29,413 nt of DNA from CAYXSX01 sp964493095 (GCA_964493095.1 CAZBNG010000022.1:1-29413), one strand, 5' to 3'. Counted from the first letter of the stretch, positions 7,436 through 15,724 are shown. The notes: a model not told the origin generated them from the sequence alone. Program-made: numbers and translations.

Positions 7436-7960
7436 ATGCCCATTCGTTTGTTTTTGATGATAGCCGCTGTTCTTACTTTGGCAGCATGTTCCACGACTAA
7501 AGATTCTACCATGGACGAGGGGGCTATCGCAGGTGAATCGAGAGACAGCATTACGGACGGATCTCTTTCAGACGTTTATGACGAAAGTTTGCAGGGACCC
7601 ACAGGCGGTACGCAGGCTGATCTGGTTGTAAATGTGGGTGACCGCGTATTCTTCGGTTATGATCGTTACGATCTGAGCGCCGAGGCCCGTATGACGCTGG
7701 AGCGTCAGGCGGAATGGCTGAAAAAGTACCCCGCATTGACCGTAACGGTTGAGGGGCACGCCGATGAACGCGGCACACGTGAATACAACCTGGCTCTGGG
7801 TGACCGCCGCGCAAACTCTGTGCGTAATTACCTGATTGCTCTGGGGGTTGAACCAAACCGTATCAACACGATTTCTTACGGCAAAGAGCGCCCGGCTGTT
7901 CCCGGTGCAAACGAGACGGCATGGGCTCAGAACCGCCGCGGTGTGACCAAAGTCGACTAA
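7436..7960 (+). CDS. pal: Peptidoglycan-associated lipoprotein Pal
   Basis: Outer-membrane lipoprotein that binds peptidoglycan and the Tol system to keep the envelope layers together and to complete constriction. The 174-residue protein has a lipoprotein signal (MPIRLFLMIAAVLTLAAC, Cys18), an acidic linker and a C-terminal OmpA-like domain from about residue 70. That domain includes VTVEGHADERGTREYNLALG, the peptidoglycan-binding segment, and ends with NRRGVTKVD. The ATG at 7436 is chosen because AAGGAGA (7421-7427) lies upstream; an open frame back to 7361 would spoil the signal peptide. cpoB follows after three bases. The usual upstream tolQRAB genes are not in this window. Confidence 0.96.
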   Translation: MPIRLFLMIAAVLTLAACSTTKDSTMDEGAIAGESRDSITDGSLSDVYDESLQGPTGGTQADLVVNVGDRVFFGYDRYDLSAEARMTLERQAEWLKKYPALTVTVEGHADERGTREYNLALGDRRANSVRNYLIALGVEPNRINTISYGKERPAVPGANETAWAQNRRGVTKVD

Positions 7961-7963
7961 ACA

Positions 7964-8947
7964 ATGAGATTAAGCGGTTTATATAAAACGCTTCTTTGCG
8001 GCAGTATCCTGGTTGCGGCTTTGGCGGTTGCCATGCCGCAACGGGGAGAGGCGCAGTCGAATGACGTGCTTAACCGCCTCGACAGGCTGGAAAACGAGCT
8101 TGATACCCTGAACCGCGCGGTTTACCGGGGCGACCGTTCCGCTACCGCCGCGATACGCGGCAATGCTTCCGGCGAGGCCAACACCGCCGATACGGAGGTG
8201 CGTTTGCAGCAAATGGATAACGAAATCAGAAACCTGCGCGGCACTATCGAGGAGCAGGGGTTCCAGATTAAGAAGCTTACTGAAAAACTGGAGCTTATGA
8301 ATGCGGATATGCAGTTGCGTGACGGTGGTTCTGCGAACTCTGCAGCTTCTCCGGTAACGTCACAGGAACCCGTTTATATTGCGCCGGAAGAACCATCCCG
8401 GAATTTGACGCAAAATCTGGCGGCGGAAAAACCGCCTTTGTCAGGGGCGTATACTCAGGATCAGTTGAACAATATTTCAGATGGAGACAATGACCGTCCT
8501 GCCAGTGCGAAACAGCTTGGGACGTTGACACAGGACTCTTCCGGAGAGCTTGGCGCTTCTTCCGGGAGCGTTGCTGCTCAGTACGAAAACGCCTTTGCAT
8601 CGCTTAAGAACGGAAATGTTGAAATGGCTGAGCGCGAATTTCAAAAATTCCTGAACGAGCATCCTGACCATGAACTGACACCCAATGCCCAGTACTGGCT
8701 GGGTGAAACTTATTACGTGCGGGGCAATTATGAACGGGCGGCGCGACTTTTTGCCGAAGGATATCAAAAATATCCTAAAAGCCCGAAAGCGGCCGACAAT
8801 TTGTTGAAGCTTGGTATGTCGCTGGCGGGAATGGATAATAAGGCCGATGCCTGCGTGGCGCTCTCCCAGCTTAAGGGGAGTGAATTCAAGTCTGCGGCCA
8901 ATGTGCAGCGCCGTGCCGAACAGGAGATGAGCCGTCTTGGCTGCTAA
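7964..8947 (+). CDS. cpoB: Tol-Pal system protein CpoB (YbgF)
   Basis: Periplasmic partner of the Tol system that coordinates septal peptidoglycan synthesis with outer-membrane constriction. The 327-residue protein has a cleavable signal peptide (cut near AMPQRGEAQS, about residues 24-31) and an N-terminal coiled coil (NDVLNRLDRLENELDTLNRA and later QMDNEIRNLRGTIEEQG), as expected for the trimerisation segment. A long low-complexity linker precedes C-terminal TPR repeats from about residue 205 (YENAFASLKNGNVEMAEREF, LTPNAQYWLGETYYVRGNYE, PKSPKAADNLLKLGMSLAG). It begins three bases after pal with no ribosome site of its own, so it is probably translationally coupled, and it overlaps the TTG start of tilS. 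Confidence 0.93.
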   Translation: MRLSGLYKTLLCGSILVAALAVAMPQRGEAQSNDVLNRLDRLENELDTLNRAVYRGDRSATAAIRGNASGEANTADTEVRLQQMDNEIRNLRGTIEEQGFQIKKLTEKLELMNADMQLRDGGSANSAASPVTSQEPVYIAPEEPSRNLTQNLAAEKPPLSGAYTQDQLNNISDGDNDRPASAKQLGTLTQDSSGELGASSGSVAAQYENAFASLKNGNVEMAEREFQKFLNEHPDHELTPNAQYWLGETYYVRGNYERAARLFAEGYQKYPKSPKAADNLLKLGMSLAGMDNKADACVALSQLKGSEFKSAANVQRRAEQEMSRLGC

Positions 8948-9965
8948 GGCAACAAATAGTCCTTCCTTTCAAATTTCAGATTTTTCCGTCCTGCTTGAAA
9001 ATTGCTTCGACGAGGATGTCAAAAATATTGGGCGTTTAGGTCTGGCGTTATCAGGAGGGCCCGATTCCATGGCGCTGTGCTGGCTGCTCTCTCGCTATGC
9101 CGTGAAATATGGAGGGCCTGAAATCCATGCTCTGCATGTTGATCACGGCCTGCGCCCGGAATCGAGGCAGGAAGCAGCACAGGTAGCGGCCAACCTCTCC
9201 GGGTTTGAACATGTGCAATATCATATTTTGCATTGGCGTGGCGCCAAGCCGCAGGCGCGTATCCAGGAAGAGGCCAGGGCGGCGCGCTATGAACTTATGG
9301 CGCAATATTGTAAGGACCATGATATTGCTTATCTTCTTTTAGGGCATCACGAGGACGATCAGGCGGAAACATTTTTGTTTCGCCTTGCCAAGGGAAGCGG
9401 GCTGGACGGGCTTTCGGCGATGTCCGCAGTTTATCCTTATAATGACCGCCTTACTTTGGTCCGTCCTTTACTTGAAGTTCCTAAATCCCAGCTGGTTGCC
9501 TTATGTAAGGAAATCGGAGTGGATTACATTAATGATTCCAGCAATCAAAATGAGAATTTTGCCCGCGTCAGATTGCGGGATGCCCGCAGCGTTCTGGAGA
9601 AGGAGGGCTTGAGTTCGAAACGCCTGTCTGTTACCGCAAAACGATTATCCAGAGCGCGTTTAGCGCTTGACACACTGGCGGAAAAGCTTTATCAGGACGC
9701 TGTAATAAGAAAGGATACGAGCTGTATCGTATTGGATTGCAGGAAATGGCAAAGAGAGCCCGAAGAGCTTGCTCTGCGCGTCTTGTTAAAGGCAATGGCC
9801 GATATAGTGAAGGACAAAGAGTATGGTCCGCGCCTTGAAAGGGTTGAGGACGCCTTTGAAGATTTAAGATTAAAAACGGCGTTTCGCAAACGGACATTGG
9901 GTGGCGTTGTCTTGGAGCGTGATGATAAGGCCGCGCAAATTATTTTACGCCGTGAGCGCGGTTAG
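8937..9965 (+). CDS. tilS: tRNA(Ile)-lysidine synthase TilS
   Basis: Attaches lysine to C34 of the CAU-anticodon isoleucine tRNA, changing it to read AUA codons. The N-type ATP-pyrophosphatase P-loop is SGGPDS (residues 39-44) within GLALSGGPDSMALCWLL. Further family landmarks are HALHVDHGLRPESRQEA, EARAARYELM and LLGHHEDDQAETFLFRLAKGSG. At 342 residues it is shorter than E. coli TilS (about 430), lacking much of the C-terminal region, which is common in alphaproteobacteria. The start is a TTG at 8937 inside the end of cpoB, with AGGAG at 8922-8926 ten bases upstream. The next ATG would fall inside the P-loop region, so an upstream non-ATG start is required. Confidence 0.94.
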   Translation: MAAKATNSPSFQISDFSVLLENCFDEDVKNIGRLGLALSGGPDSMALCWLLSRYAVKYGGPEIHALHVDHGLRPESRQEAAQVAANLSGFEHVQYHILHWRGAKPQARIQEEARAARYELMAQYCKDHDIAYLLLGHHEDDQAETFLFRLAKGSGLDGLSAMSAVYPYNDRLTLVRPLLEVPKSQLVALCKEIGVDYINDSSNQNENFARVRLRDARSVLEKEGLSSKRLSVTAKRLSRARLALDTLAEKLYQDAVIRKDTSCIVLDCRKWQREPEELALRVLLKAMADIVKDKEYGPRLERVEDAFEDLRLKTAFRKRTLGGVVLERDDKAAQIILRRERG

Positions 9966-10035
9966 CCCTTGCCCGGCCCTGTAAATAGAGTAATTTAATG
10001 TTAGTTTCTGCAAAATTATAAAAGAAGGTTTCCAC

Positions 10036-11958
10036 GTGAACGTATTTGGCAAAAATCTGATGTTCTGGCTCGCCGTCGCGGTGCTGCTGATTTTCCTGTT
10101 CAATATTTTTCAGGGGGAGCAGGATCCGTCCCTGGCGCACAAGAGCGAAATGTCCTACAGCGAGTTTATGGATGCGGCGCGCGGAGGGCGCATTTCCAAT
10201 GTGACTATTCAGGGGGAGCAGCTTTTTGGAAACTTTTCCGCCGGGGGGGAAGAGTTCAAGGTTCAGATTCCGCCCAACGAAAACGTGGTGGACCGCCTGA
10301 ATGAAACCGGCGTCCAGATTACGGCCAAGCCGGAAGACCCGGAAAAGATCAGCCTGATTGGTATTTTGATTTCCCTGCTGCCTGCTTTCCTGATTATCGG
10401 CGTATGGATTTTGTTTATGCGCCAGATGCAGGGCGGCAAGGGCGGCGGCGCCATGGGGTTTGGCAAGAGCAAGGCCAAGATGCTGACCGAGCAGCATGGG
10501 CGTGTGACGTTTGAAGACGTGGCGGGCATAGAAGAAGCCAAGCAGGAGCTGGAAGAGGTTGTGGAGTTTCTTAAGGATCCCGGTAAGTTTCAGCGTCTTG
10601 GCGGTAAAATCCCCAAGGGCGCGCTTCTGGTCGGCCCGCCCGGTACCGGTAAGACGCTTGTGGCGCGCGCGGTCGCCGGGGAAGCTCAGGTGCCTTTCTT
10701 TACTATTTCCGGTTCCGATTTTGTTGAAATGTTCGTCGGTGTGGGCGCGTCCCGTGTGCGGGACATGTTTGAGCAGGGCAAGAAAAATGCGCCGTGCATT
10801 ATCTTTATTGATGAGATCGACGCCGTGGGGCGTCATCGTGGTGCGGGGCTTGGCGGCGGCAACGATGAACGCGAGCAGACGCTTAACCAGTTGCTGGTTG
10901 AAATGGACGGCTTTGAGTCCAACGAAGGCGTGATTATTTTGGCGGCGACTAACCGCCCCGATGTTCTGGATCCTGCGCTTTTGCGTCCCGGTCGTTTTGA
11001 TCGTCAGATTACGGTGCCCTTGCCTGATGTAACGGGCCGGGAAAAAATCCTGAAAGTACACATGAAGAAAGTGCCGCTGGCCAGCGATGTTGAAGCTTCC
11101 GTTATCGCCCGCGGTACACCCGGGTTCAGCGGTGCGGATCTTGCCAATCTTGTGAACGAGGCAGCGCTTCTGGCGGCGCGCGAGAACAAGCGTGTGGTTG
11201 GCATGGCCGACTTTGAAAACGCAAAAGACAAAGTTCTGATGGGTGCCGAGCGCAAATCCATGGTGATGACCGAGGAAGAGAAGAAACTTACGGCTTATCA
11301 TGAAGCAGGACACGCGATTGTCGCGCTGCATGAACCGGCTTCCGATCCCATTCACAAGGCAACTATTGTACCGCGTGGCCGGGCGCTCGGCGTGGTGATG
11401 CGCCTTCCCGAGGGCGATCGTTTGTCCGTGGCGGTGGAGAAACTGAAGGCGGATCTCGCCGTGGCGATGGGCGGACGTGTGGCCGAAGAGCTTATTTTCG
11501 GTGCGGAAAAAGTGACGACCGGTGCTTCCAGCGATATCAAGCAGGCAACCTCCATGGCGCGGCGCATGGTGACCGAGTGGGGAATGAGCGACAAACTCGG
11601 CCCGCTTCATTACGGCGATGATAACGAGGAAGTGTTCCTTGGCTATTCCATGGGGCACCAGAAATCCATTTCCGATGAAACGGCGGGCATTATTGATGCT
11701 GAAGTGCGCCGCATTGTCGAGGACGGTTATAAACGCGCCACCAAGGTTCTGAAAGACAATATGAAAGAACTGCATACGCTGGCCAAGGCGTTGCTGGAAT
11801 ACGAACTGCTGTCAGGTGACGAGATCAAGGCGCTGTTGCGCGGTGAGAAAATTATCCGCGAGGAACCCAAAGACGATGACAAAGATTCCAAGCCGAAATC
11901 ATCGGTTCCCTCCAGCGGCAATGTCTCTGGCACAGGGGAGGTCCCGCAGGGCGCTTAG
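10036..11958 (+). CDS. ftsH: ATP-dependent zinc metalloprotease FtsH
   Basis: Membrane-anchored AAA+ protease that extracts and degrades misfolded membrane proteins and short-lived regulators. The 640-residue protein has two N-terminal transmembrane helices (about residues 8-25 and 106-127) around a periplasmic domain. The AAA module carries Walker A GPPGTGKT (200-207), Walker B CIIFIDEIDA (about 254-263) and the second region of homology ILAATNRPDVLDPALLRPGR. The zinc site is HEAGH (422-426). The C-terminal tail is charged and low complexity. The start is GTG at 10036 with GAAGG seven bases upstream, and it gives the standard hydrophobic N-terminus. It follows tilS after 70 bases, the usual alphaproteobacterial order. 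Confidence 0.98.
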   Translation: MNVFGKNLMFWLAVAVLLIFLFNIFQGEQDPSLAHKSEMSYSEFMDAARGGRISNVTIQGEQLFGNFSAGGEEFKVQIPPNENVVDRLNETGVQITAKPEDPEKISLIGILISLLPAFLIIGVWILFMRQMQGGKGGGAMGFGKSKAKMLTEQHGRVTFEDVAGIEEAKQELEEVVEFLKDPGKFQRLGGKIPKGALLVGPPGTGKTLVARAVAGEAQVPFFTISGSDFVEMFVGVGASRVRDMFEQGKKNAPCIIFIDEIDAVGRHRGAGLGGGNDEREQTLNQLLVEMDGFESNEGVIILAATNRPDVLDPALLRPGRFDRQITVPLPDVTGREKILKVHMKKVPLASDVEASVIARGTPGFSGADLANLVNEAALLAARENKRVVGMADFENAKDKVLMGAERKSMVMTEEEKKLTAYHEAGHAIVALHEPASDPIHKATIVPRGRALGVVMRLPEGDRLSVAVEKLKADLAVAMGGRVAEELIFGAEKVTTGASSDIKQATSMARRMVTEWGMSDKLGPLHYGDDNEEVFLGYSMGHQKSISDETAGIIDAEVRRIVEDGYKRATKVLKDNMKELHTLAKALLEYELLSGDEIKALLRGEKIIREEPKDDDKDSKPKSSVPSSGNVSGTGEVPQGA

Positions 11959-11961
11959 GCT

Positions 11962-12855
11962 TTAAGTCGTCGCAGGCGCAAAATTCCCGAAACCTTCGAA
12001 GACAGGGAGCCTTGCGGGCTTCTGGGGTTTGTGTTGGTCGGGCGCAAGCTGAACTGTCGCCATATCGGCAGTTTGCCCTAGAAATTCGGCTGCAATCTGT
12101 ACGTGCCTGCCTTGGGACAGGAAATCCTGCCGGAACTCCAGACCGATATAGGGGATACCGTTGCGCTTCATAAAATCACGCACGGCATTTTGCGGGCGGA
12201 CGGATAAATCATAAGGAGCGTTGGTTTCGAAATAGCGCCCGAAAACCCCGGCAGCCTGCTGTTCCACAATTTTTGAGAGAGAACTTTCCTCCGCGCGTAA
12301 CGATCCCACGAGGACATTCGGATAGGCAGTATGATGTGTGCCGAAACTGTGAACGTCTATAAAGACAACATAACCAAAACGTTCCCTTATATCCGCGATC
12401 AGCTCTGCCTGTGCTTCCATATAGGCGCGATGTAGCGCCAGCCGCTCTTCCCGTTCATCTTCGGTCAGGCCGAAGTTGCCAAGGATAGGCTCTCCGCGTT
12501 CGTTGGCATAGGTAATCGCGTCTTGTTCGCGTCGGTTAAAATCGACGATAAGGCGCGAAATATGGGAGAAGATAACAGATGGTTGTTGTTCCTTGTGTTC
12601 GTGACGCGCTAACAGAGCATCCTTTATCTCTCTCGTTCCCCAGTCGGCAACCTCGTGCCGCTGATCCCCTTCCCAGAGAGCCGGGGCAAACCCGGCGGGT
12701 AATGCGGTTCCGGCATGAGAGAAGGAGAATATTACGGGTGAGCTTCCTTTTATTGTTTCAAAGGCAGGCTTGCCGAGCGGGGAGCCTGCTACGCTAAAAG
12801 TGCGATGAAGGTGGGGAAAGGGCGGTCTTATTATAGTCGGTGTGTGCAGTGTCAT
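11962..12855 (-). CDS. N-formylglutamate amidohydrolase-like protein
   Basis: A 297-residue member of the N-formylglutamate amidohydrolase (HutG/FGase) family of zinc-dependent hydrolases. Visible motifs are FSFSHAGTALP (43-53), SRLIVDFNRRE (100-110), and FIDVHSFGTHH (165-175), in which Asp and His residues are likely metal ligands. The C-terminal part (NGIPYIGLEFRQDFL) agrees with the family. In histidine catabolism the enzyme releases formate from N-formylglutamate, but no other hut genes are here, so the substrate could be another N-acylated or small amide compound. It is convergent with ftsH (stops three bases apart) and breaks the common ftsH-glmM order. No clear ribosome site precedes the ATG. 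Its upstream region carries a terminator-like hairpin and a short Cys-rich frame. Confidence 0.82.
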   Translation of the reverse strand: MTLHTPTIIRPPFPHLHRTFSVAGSPLGKPAFETIKGSSPVIFSFSHAGTALPAGFAPALWEGDQRHEVADWGTREIKDALLARHEHKEQQPSVIFSHISRLIVDFNRREQDAITYANERGEPILGNFGLTEDEREERLALHRAYMEAQAELIADIRERFGYVVFIDVHSFGTHHTAYPNVLVGSLRAEESSLSKIVEQQAAGVFGRYFETNAPYDLSVRPQNAVRDFMKRNGIPYIGLEFRQDFLSQGRHVQIAAEFLGQTADMATVQLAPDQHKPQKPARLPVFEGFGNFAPATT

Positions 12856-12961
12856 TTTTTATATCTTATTGTGAGTTTTAAAAAGGTAGCGATAAGCCTT
12901 GCGAGTTCCGCAGGGCAGCATTGAGAAATTCTTGTGAGTTATTTTTATAACGGGGAGAATT

Positions 12962-12995
12962 AAAAAACGCGCCTGCGAGGGGATGCAGCCGCGTT
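12962..12995 (-). terminator. Intrinsic terminator or attenuator on the minus strand
   Basis: Read on the minus strand, AACGCG-G-CTGC (12995-12985) pairs with GCAG-G-CGCG (12976-12968) around an 8-base loop, with one G-G mismatch, and is followed directly by six Ts (12967-12962). No known gene on the minus strand ends before it, so it must stop a short transcript from within 12996 to about 13180. It lies about 105 bases upstream of the amidohydrolase start, so attenuation of that gene is the natural hypothesis. Confidence 0.65.
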
Positions 12996-13020
12996 ACAAA
13001 CAAAATACTTCAGGGCCGCA

Positions 13021-13074
13021 TCAACAGGTGGTGCAGCAGCAACAGTTCTCAAATATGGTGGCAATGATTTGCAT
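13021..13074 (-). CDS. Putative polycysteine leader peptide (17 aa)
   Basis: The minus strand has a 17-codon frame, MQIIATIFENCCCCTTC, from ATG at 13074 to TGA at 13021, with codons TGT TGC TGC TGC, ACC ACC, TGT at the end. It is followed 26 bases later by an intrinsic terminator and then by the amidohydrolase gene. This is the order of a classical attenuator: a leader peptide with consecutive codons for one amino acid, then a terminator, then a gene. Polycysteine leaders are known in mycobacteria as cysteine-responsive attenuators. The ribosome site is weak, and the cysteine run may be chance (it mirrors CAG-like repeats on the other strand). An alternative plus-strand frame at 12983-13087 is less attractive. 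Confidence 0.35.
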   Translation of the reverse strand: MQIIATIFENCCCCTTC

Positions 13075-13177
13075 AGGGCTACTGTAAACAAAAACGCCCC
13101 ATTTTGTGAAGAAAAAAAATCACAAAGTTTTCACAAGGCTTGTAAAAGCGCCGCCTGACGTGCTTTATAGAGCGGTT

Positions 13178-14545
13178 ATGACACGAAGATATTTTGGAAC
13201 AGACGGCATTCGCGGGCGGGCCAATATACACCCGATGACGGCGAAAATGGCGATGAAGGCGGCAATGGCGGCTGCGCTCGCGCTGGGCAGGCGCAAAGAA
13301 GGTCCTGAAAGCGGGCGTTTATGCGCGGTTATCGGCAAAGATACGCGCATTTCCGGGTATATGCTGGAGCAGGCAATGTGCGCGGGGTTTGTTTCCATGG
13401 GGATGGACGTGATCCTGGTCGGACCGATGCCTACTCCCGCCGTGGCAATGTTGACCAGGGAACGCGGTGCGGCGCTCGGTGTAATGATTTCCGCCTCCCA
13501 TAATCCTTATGAGGATAACGGCATTAAGCTATTTGGCCCCGATGGCTACAAACTGGCCGATGATATCGAGGTTTCCATAGAAACCCTGATGGACCAGAAC
13601 CTGAATGACCGGCTTGTCGATCCGAAAGACCTGGGCAAGGCGACGCGGCTGGATGATGCTATGGTTCGATACGTCGGGGCGATGAAAGATGCCTATAAGG
13701 GCGAGCGTCTGAAAGGCCTTAAAATCGTGATCGATTGTGCCAACGGCGCGGCCTATAAGGTCGGGCCGGAAGTGCTGATTGCGCTGGGGGCACAGGTTAA
13801 GGCGATTGCCGCCATTCCGGACGGTAAAAATATCAATGCGGGGTGCGGCGCGACGGCTACGACCATGCTTCAGGAAGAGGTTGTGAAAAGCGGGGCGGAT
13901 ATCGGCATCGCGCTGGACGGGGATGCCGACCGCCTGATCATGGTGGATGAAACCGGCGCGGTGATTGATGGTGACCAGATTATGGCGGCTTTGGCGGTTT
14001 CTATGAAAGAGGCGGGCACGCTGGTCAAGGACACGCTCGTGGCCACGGTGATGTCCAACCTTGGTCTTGAGCGCTTTCTGCAAAGCCGGGGTATCAGTAT
14101 GCTGCGAACCGTTGTGGGCGACCGTTATGTCATGGAAGCCATGAAGCAGGGCGGGTACAACCTTGGCGGTGAGCAATCCGGCCACGTGATTTTGTCGGAT
14201 TTTGCCACGACGGGCGATGGCCTGTTGGCGGCGCTGCAAATGCTGGGAATTTTAAAAGCCAGTGGCGAAAAGGCCAGCAAGGCGCTGCGTCTGTTTTCGC
14301 CGTTGCCGCAGATATTGCGCAATGTGCGCTTTGAAAGCGGCAGCAAACCGCTGGAAATCCAGGAAGTCAAAGACGCTATCGCCAAGGCGGAGGAAACTCT
14401 GGCCAATGACGGGCGGCTGTTGGTGCGTCCTTCCGGTACCGAGCCGCTGATCCGGGTGATGGCCGAGGGCGATAATCTGAAGACAATAGAGGATGTTGTT
14501 GGAAATATTTGCAGCGTGATTGAAAAAGAGGCCGGTTCTGCGTAG
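13178..14545 (+). CDS. glmM: Phosphoglucosamine mutase GlmM
   Basis: Interconverts glucosamine-6-phosphate and glucosamine-1-phosphate on the way to UDP-N-acetylglucosamine for peptidoglycan and lipopolysaccharide. The 455-residue protein begins RRYFGTDGIRGRAN as usual. It has the phosphoserine loop ISASHNPYEDNGIK (active Ser107), the metal-binding loop DGDADR, the sugar-binding segment GGEQSGH and the phosphate-binding RPSGTEPLIRVM near the C-terminus. The start at 13178 gives the canonical N-terminus. The frame is open back to a GTG at 13106, but the 24 extra residues are lysine-rich and not family-like. AGAG just upstream is a weak ribosome site. hisZ follows after 30 bases. Confidence 0.97.
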   Translation: MTRRYFGTDGIRGRANIHPMTAKMAMKAAMAAALALGRRKEGPESGRLCAVIGKDTRISGYMLEQAMCAGFVSMGMDVILVGPMPTPAVAMLTRERGAALGVMISASHNPYEDNGIKLFGPDGYKLADDIEVSIETLMDQNLNDRLVDPKDLGKATRLDDAMVRYVGAMKDAYKGERLKGLKIVIDCANGAAYKVGPEVLIALGAQVKAIAAIPDGKNINAGCGATATTMLQEEVVKSGADIGIALDGDADRLIMVDETGAVIDGDQIMAALAVSMKEAGTLVKDTLVATVMSNLGLERFLQSRGISMLRTVVGDRYVMEAMKQGGYNLGGEQSGHVILSDFATTGDGLLAALQMLGILKASGEKASKALRLFSPLPQILRNVRFESGSKPLEIQEVKDAIAKAEETLANDGRLLVRPSGTEPLIRVMAEGDNLKTIEDVVGNICSVIEKEAGSA

Positions 14546-14575
14546 GGTGGCCGAGGTTTTTAAAACAGGAAACAG

Positions 14576-15724
14576 ATGAGCATTCAGGAAAACAGCAAAG
14601 CGCTTTTGCCCAGCGGTTTTACGGATTTGTTGCCGCCCGATGCGCAGCAGGAGGCAGAGGCTATCCATAAGCTGATGAAGGTTTTTTCCGCTTTCGGTTA
14701 CGAACGCATCAAGCCGCCGCTGGTGGAGTTCGAGGAAAGCCTTCTTGCGCCCGGACCCGGTGCGGCGCTGGCCGGAGAAACCTTCCGCCTGATGGACCCT
14801 GTCTCTCACAAGATGATGGGCGTGCGCTCTGACATGACCCCGCAAACTGCGCGGGTAGCGATTTCCCGGCTGGGAAAAGAGCCTCGTCCCCTGCGTCTTG
14901 CCTATGCGGGGGATGTTCTGCGTACACGCGCCGGGCATCGCCGGATTGAACGCCAGTTTGGCCAGGCGGGATGTGAGCTTATTGGCGTTAATACATCCGA
15001 GGCCGATATAGAGGTTTGCGTGGTGGCGCTTAAGGCGCTTCACGCTCTTAAGCTCAAGAATGCCAGCATCGATCTGTGCGCACCACGCCTGCTGGACAAG
15101 ATTATGGATGCACACAAGGTTGCTGAAAAGGACCGGGCGGAAATCCGCGCCTGCGTCGATCGCAAGGATTTAAGCGCTCTTGAGGGCAGGGAGAAGTGGA
15201 AGAAAACTCTTTCTTCTCTGATCATGGCGGCAGGCGCGGCGAAAAAAACCCGGAAGGAGTTGAAGGATATCGACCTTCCGGAAACTGCAAAGCGCGATAT
15301 TGCTCATCTGCTTGAGGTTGGCCACGCGCTTGAAAAAGCGATAAAGGCGCTTGATCTGGAAGGGGTGCGCGTGACGATGGACCCGCTGGAAAATAAGGGT
15401 TTTGAATATCAAAGCGGGATCGGTTTTACCCTGTTTGCCCCTGGTGTTCGCGGGGAGCTTGGGCGTGGGGGCCGTTACGGGATTTATGCCGATGGCGTGG
15501 AATGTGAAACGGCGGCGGGATTTACCCTTTATATGGATACCGTGCGCATGGGCATGCCGCCCTCTAAAAAGGCGCAGCGGGTTTTTGTCCCGGCCAAAAC
15601 CGGCTGGGAGGAAATAGCATCCCTCCAAAAGGAGGGATGGACAGTTTTGCGGGAAACCGGGCAAGATGACCGCGCCTGCTGTAAATATGAATATAAGAAT
15701 GGAAAAGTTCAGGAGATCCAGTAA
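14576..15724 (+). CDS. hisZ: ATP phosphoribosyltransferase regulatory subunit HisZ
   Basis: HisZ is a catalytically inactive relative of histidyl-tRNA synthetase that completes and regulates the short form of HisG, the first enzyme of histidine biosynthesis. The 382-residue protein has class II synthetase-like motifs: LLPSGFTDLLPPDAQQEAE at the N-terminus, DMTPQTARV with RPLRLAYAGDVLR, and a glycine-rich FAPGVRGELGRGGRYG in place of the HisRS signature. The HisRS anticodon-binding domain is absent, as expected for HisZ. AGGAAACAG precedes the ATG. Its TAA abuts the ATG of purA with no gap, the common alphaproteobacterial hisZ-purA pair. hisG is not in the window. A perfect 9-base hairpin lies inside the gene near its 3' end. 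Confidence 0.92.
   Translation: MSIQENSKALLPSGFTDLLPPDAQQEAEAIHKLMKVFSAFGYERIKPPLVEFEESLLAPGPGAALAGETFRLMDPVSHKMMGVRSDMTPQTARVAISRLGKEPRPLRLAYAGDVLRTRAGHRRIERQFGQAGCELIGVNTSEADIEVCVVALKALHALKLKNASIDLCAPRLLDKIMDAHKVAEKDRAEIRACVDRKDLSALEGREKWKKTLSSLIMAAGAAKKTRKELKDIDLPETAKRDIAHLLEVGHALEKAIKALDLEGVRVTMDPLENKGFEYQSGIGFTLFAPGVRGELGRGGRYGIYADGVECETAAGFTLYMDTVRMGMPPSKKAQRVFVPAKTGWEEIASLQKEGWTVLRETGQDDRACCKYEYKNGKVQEIQ
15618..15639 (+). repeat. Perfect hairpin inside the 3' end of hisZ
   Basis: CATCCCTCC (15618-15626), AAAA, GGAGGGATG (15631-15639) is a perfect 9-base stem with an A4 loop. It lies within the coding frame (residues ASLQKEGW), about 86 bases before purA. There is no T run after it. 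It may be a coincidence of coding, or an RNA element affecting purA expression. Confidence 0.5.

Larger units (their letters stand above)
12869..13136. repeat. Cluster of TTGTGA/TCACAA motifs
   Basis: The hexamer TTGTGA occurs at 12870-12875 (within TTGTGAGTT, approximate to one base), 12932-12938 (TTGTGAGTT again) and 13104-13109. Its complement TCACAA occurs at 13120-13125 and 13131-13136. TTTGTGA (13103-13109) and TCACAAA (13120-13126) form a perfect 7-base inverted repeat with a 10-base A-rich spacer. The set fills the spacer between the divergent amidohydrolase and glmM genes and looks like binding sites for a regulator (inference). Confidence 0.4.

Noticed and set aside
9940..11775. Long open frame on the minus strand (about 610 codons)
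   Set aside because: It is antisense to ftsH, which has complete, unmistakable motifs; the translated product is His/Arg-rich with no family character.
12983..13087. 34-residue plus-strand frame (MQPRYKQNTSGPHQQ...)
   Set aside because: The GAGGGG site abuts the ATG with no spacer, the sequence is Gln-rich by composition, and it starts inside the minus-strand terminator hairpin.
13106..13177. GTG-initiated N-terminal extension of glmM
   Set aside because: The extra 24 residues are not family-like and GlmM normally begins at RRYFGTDGIRG; the ATG at 13178 fits.
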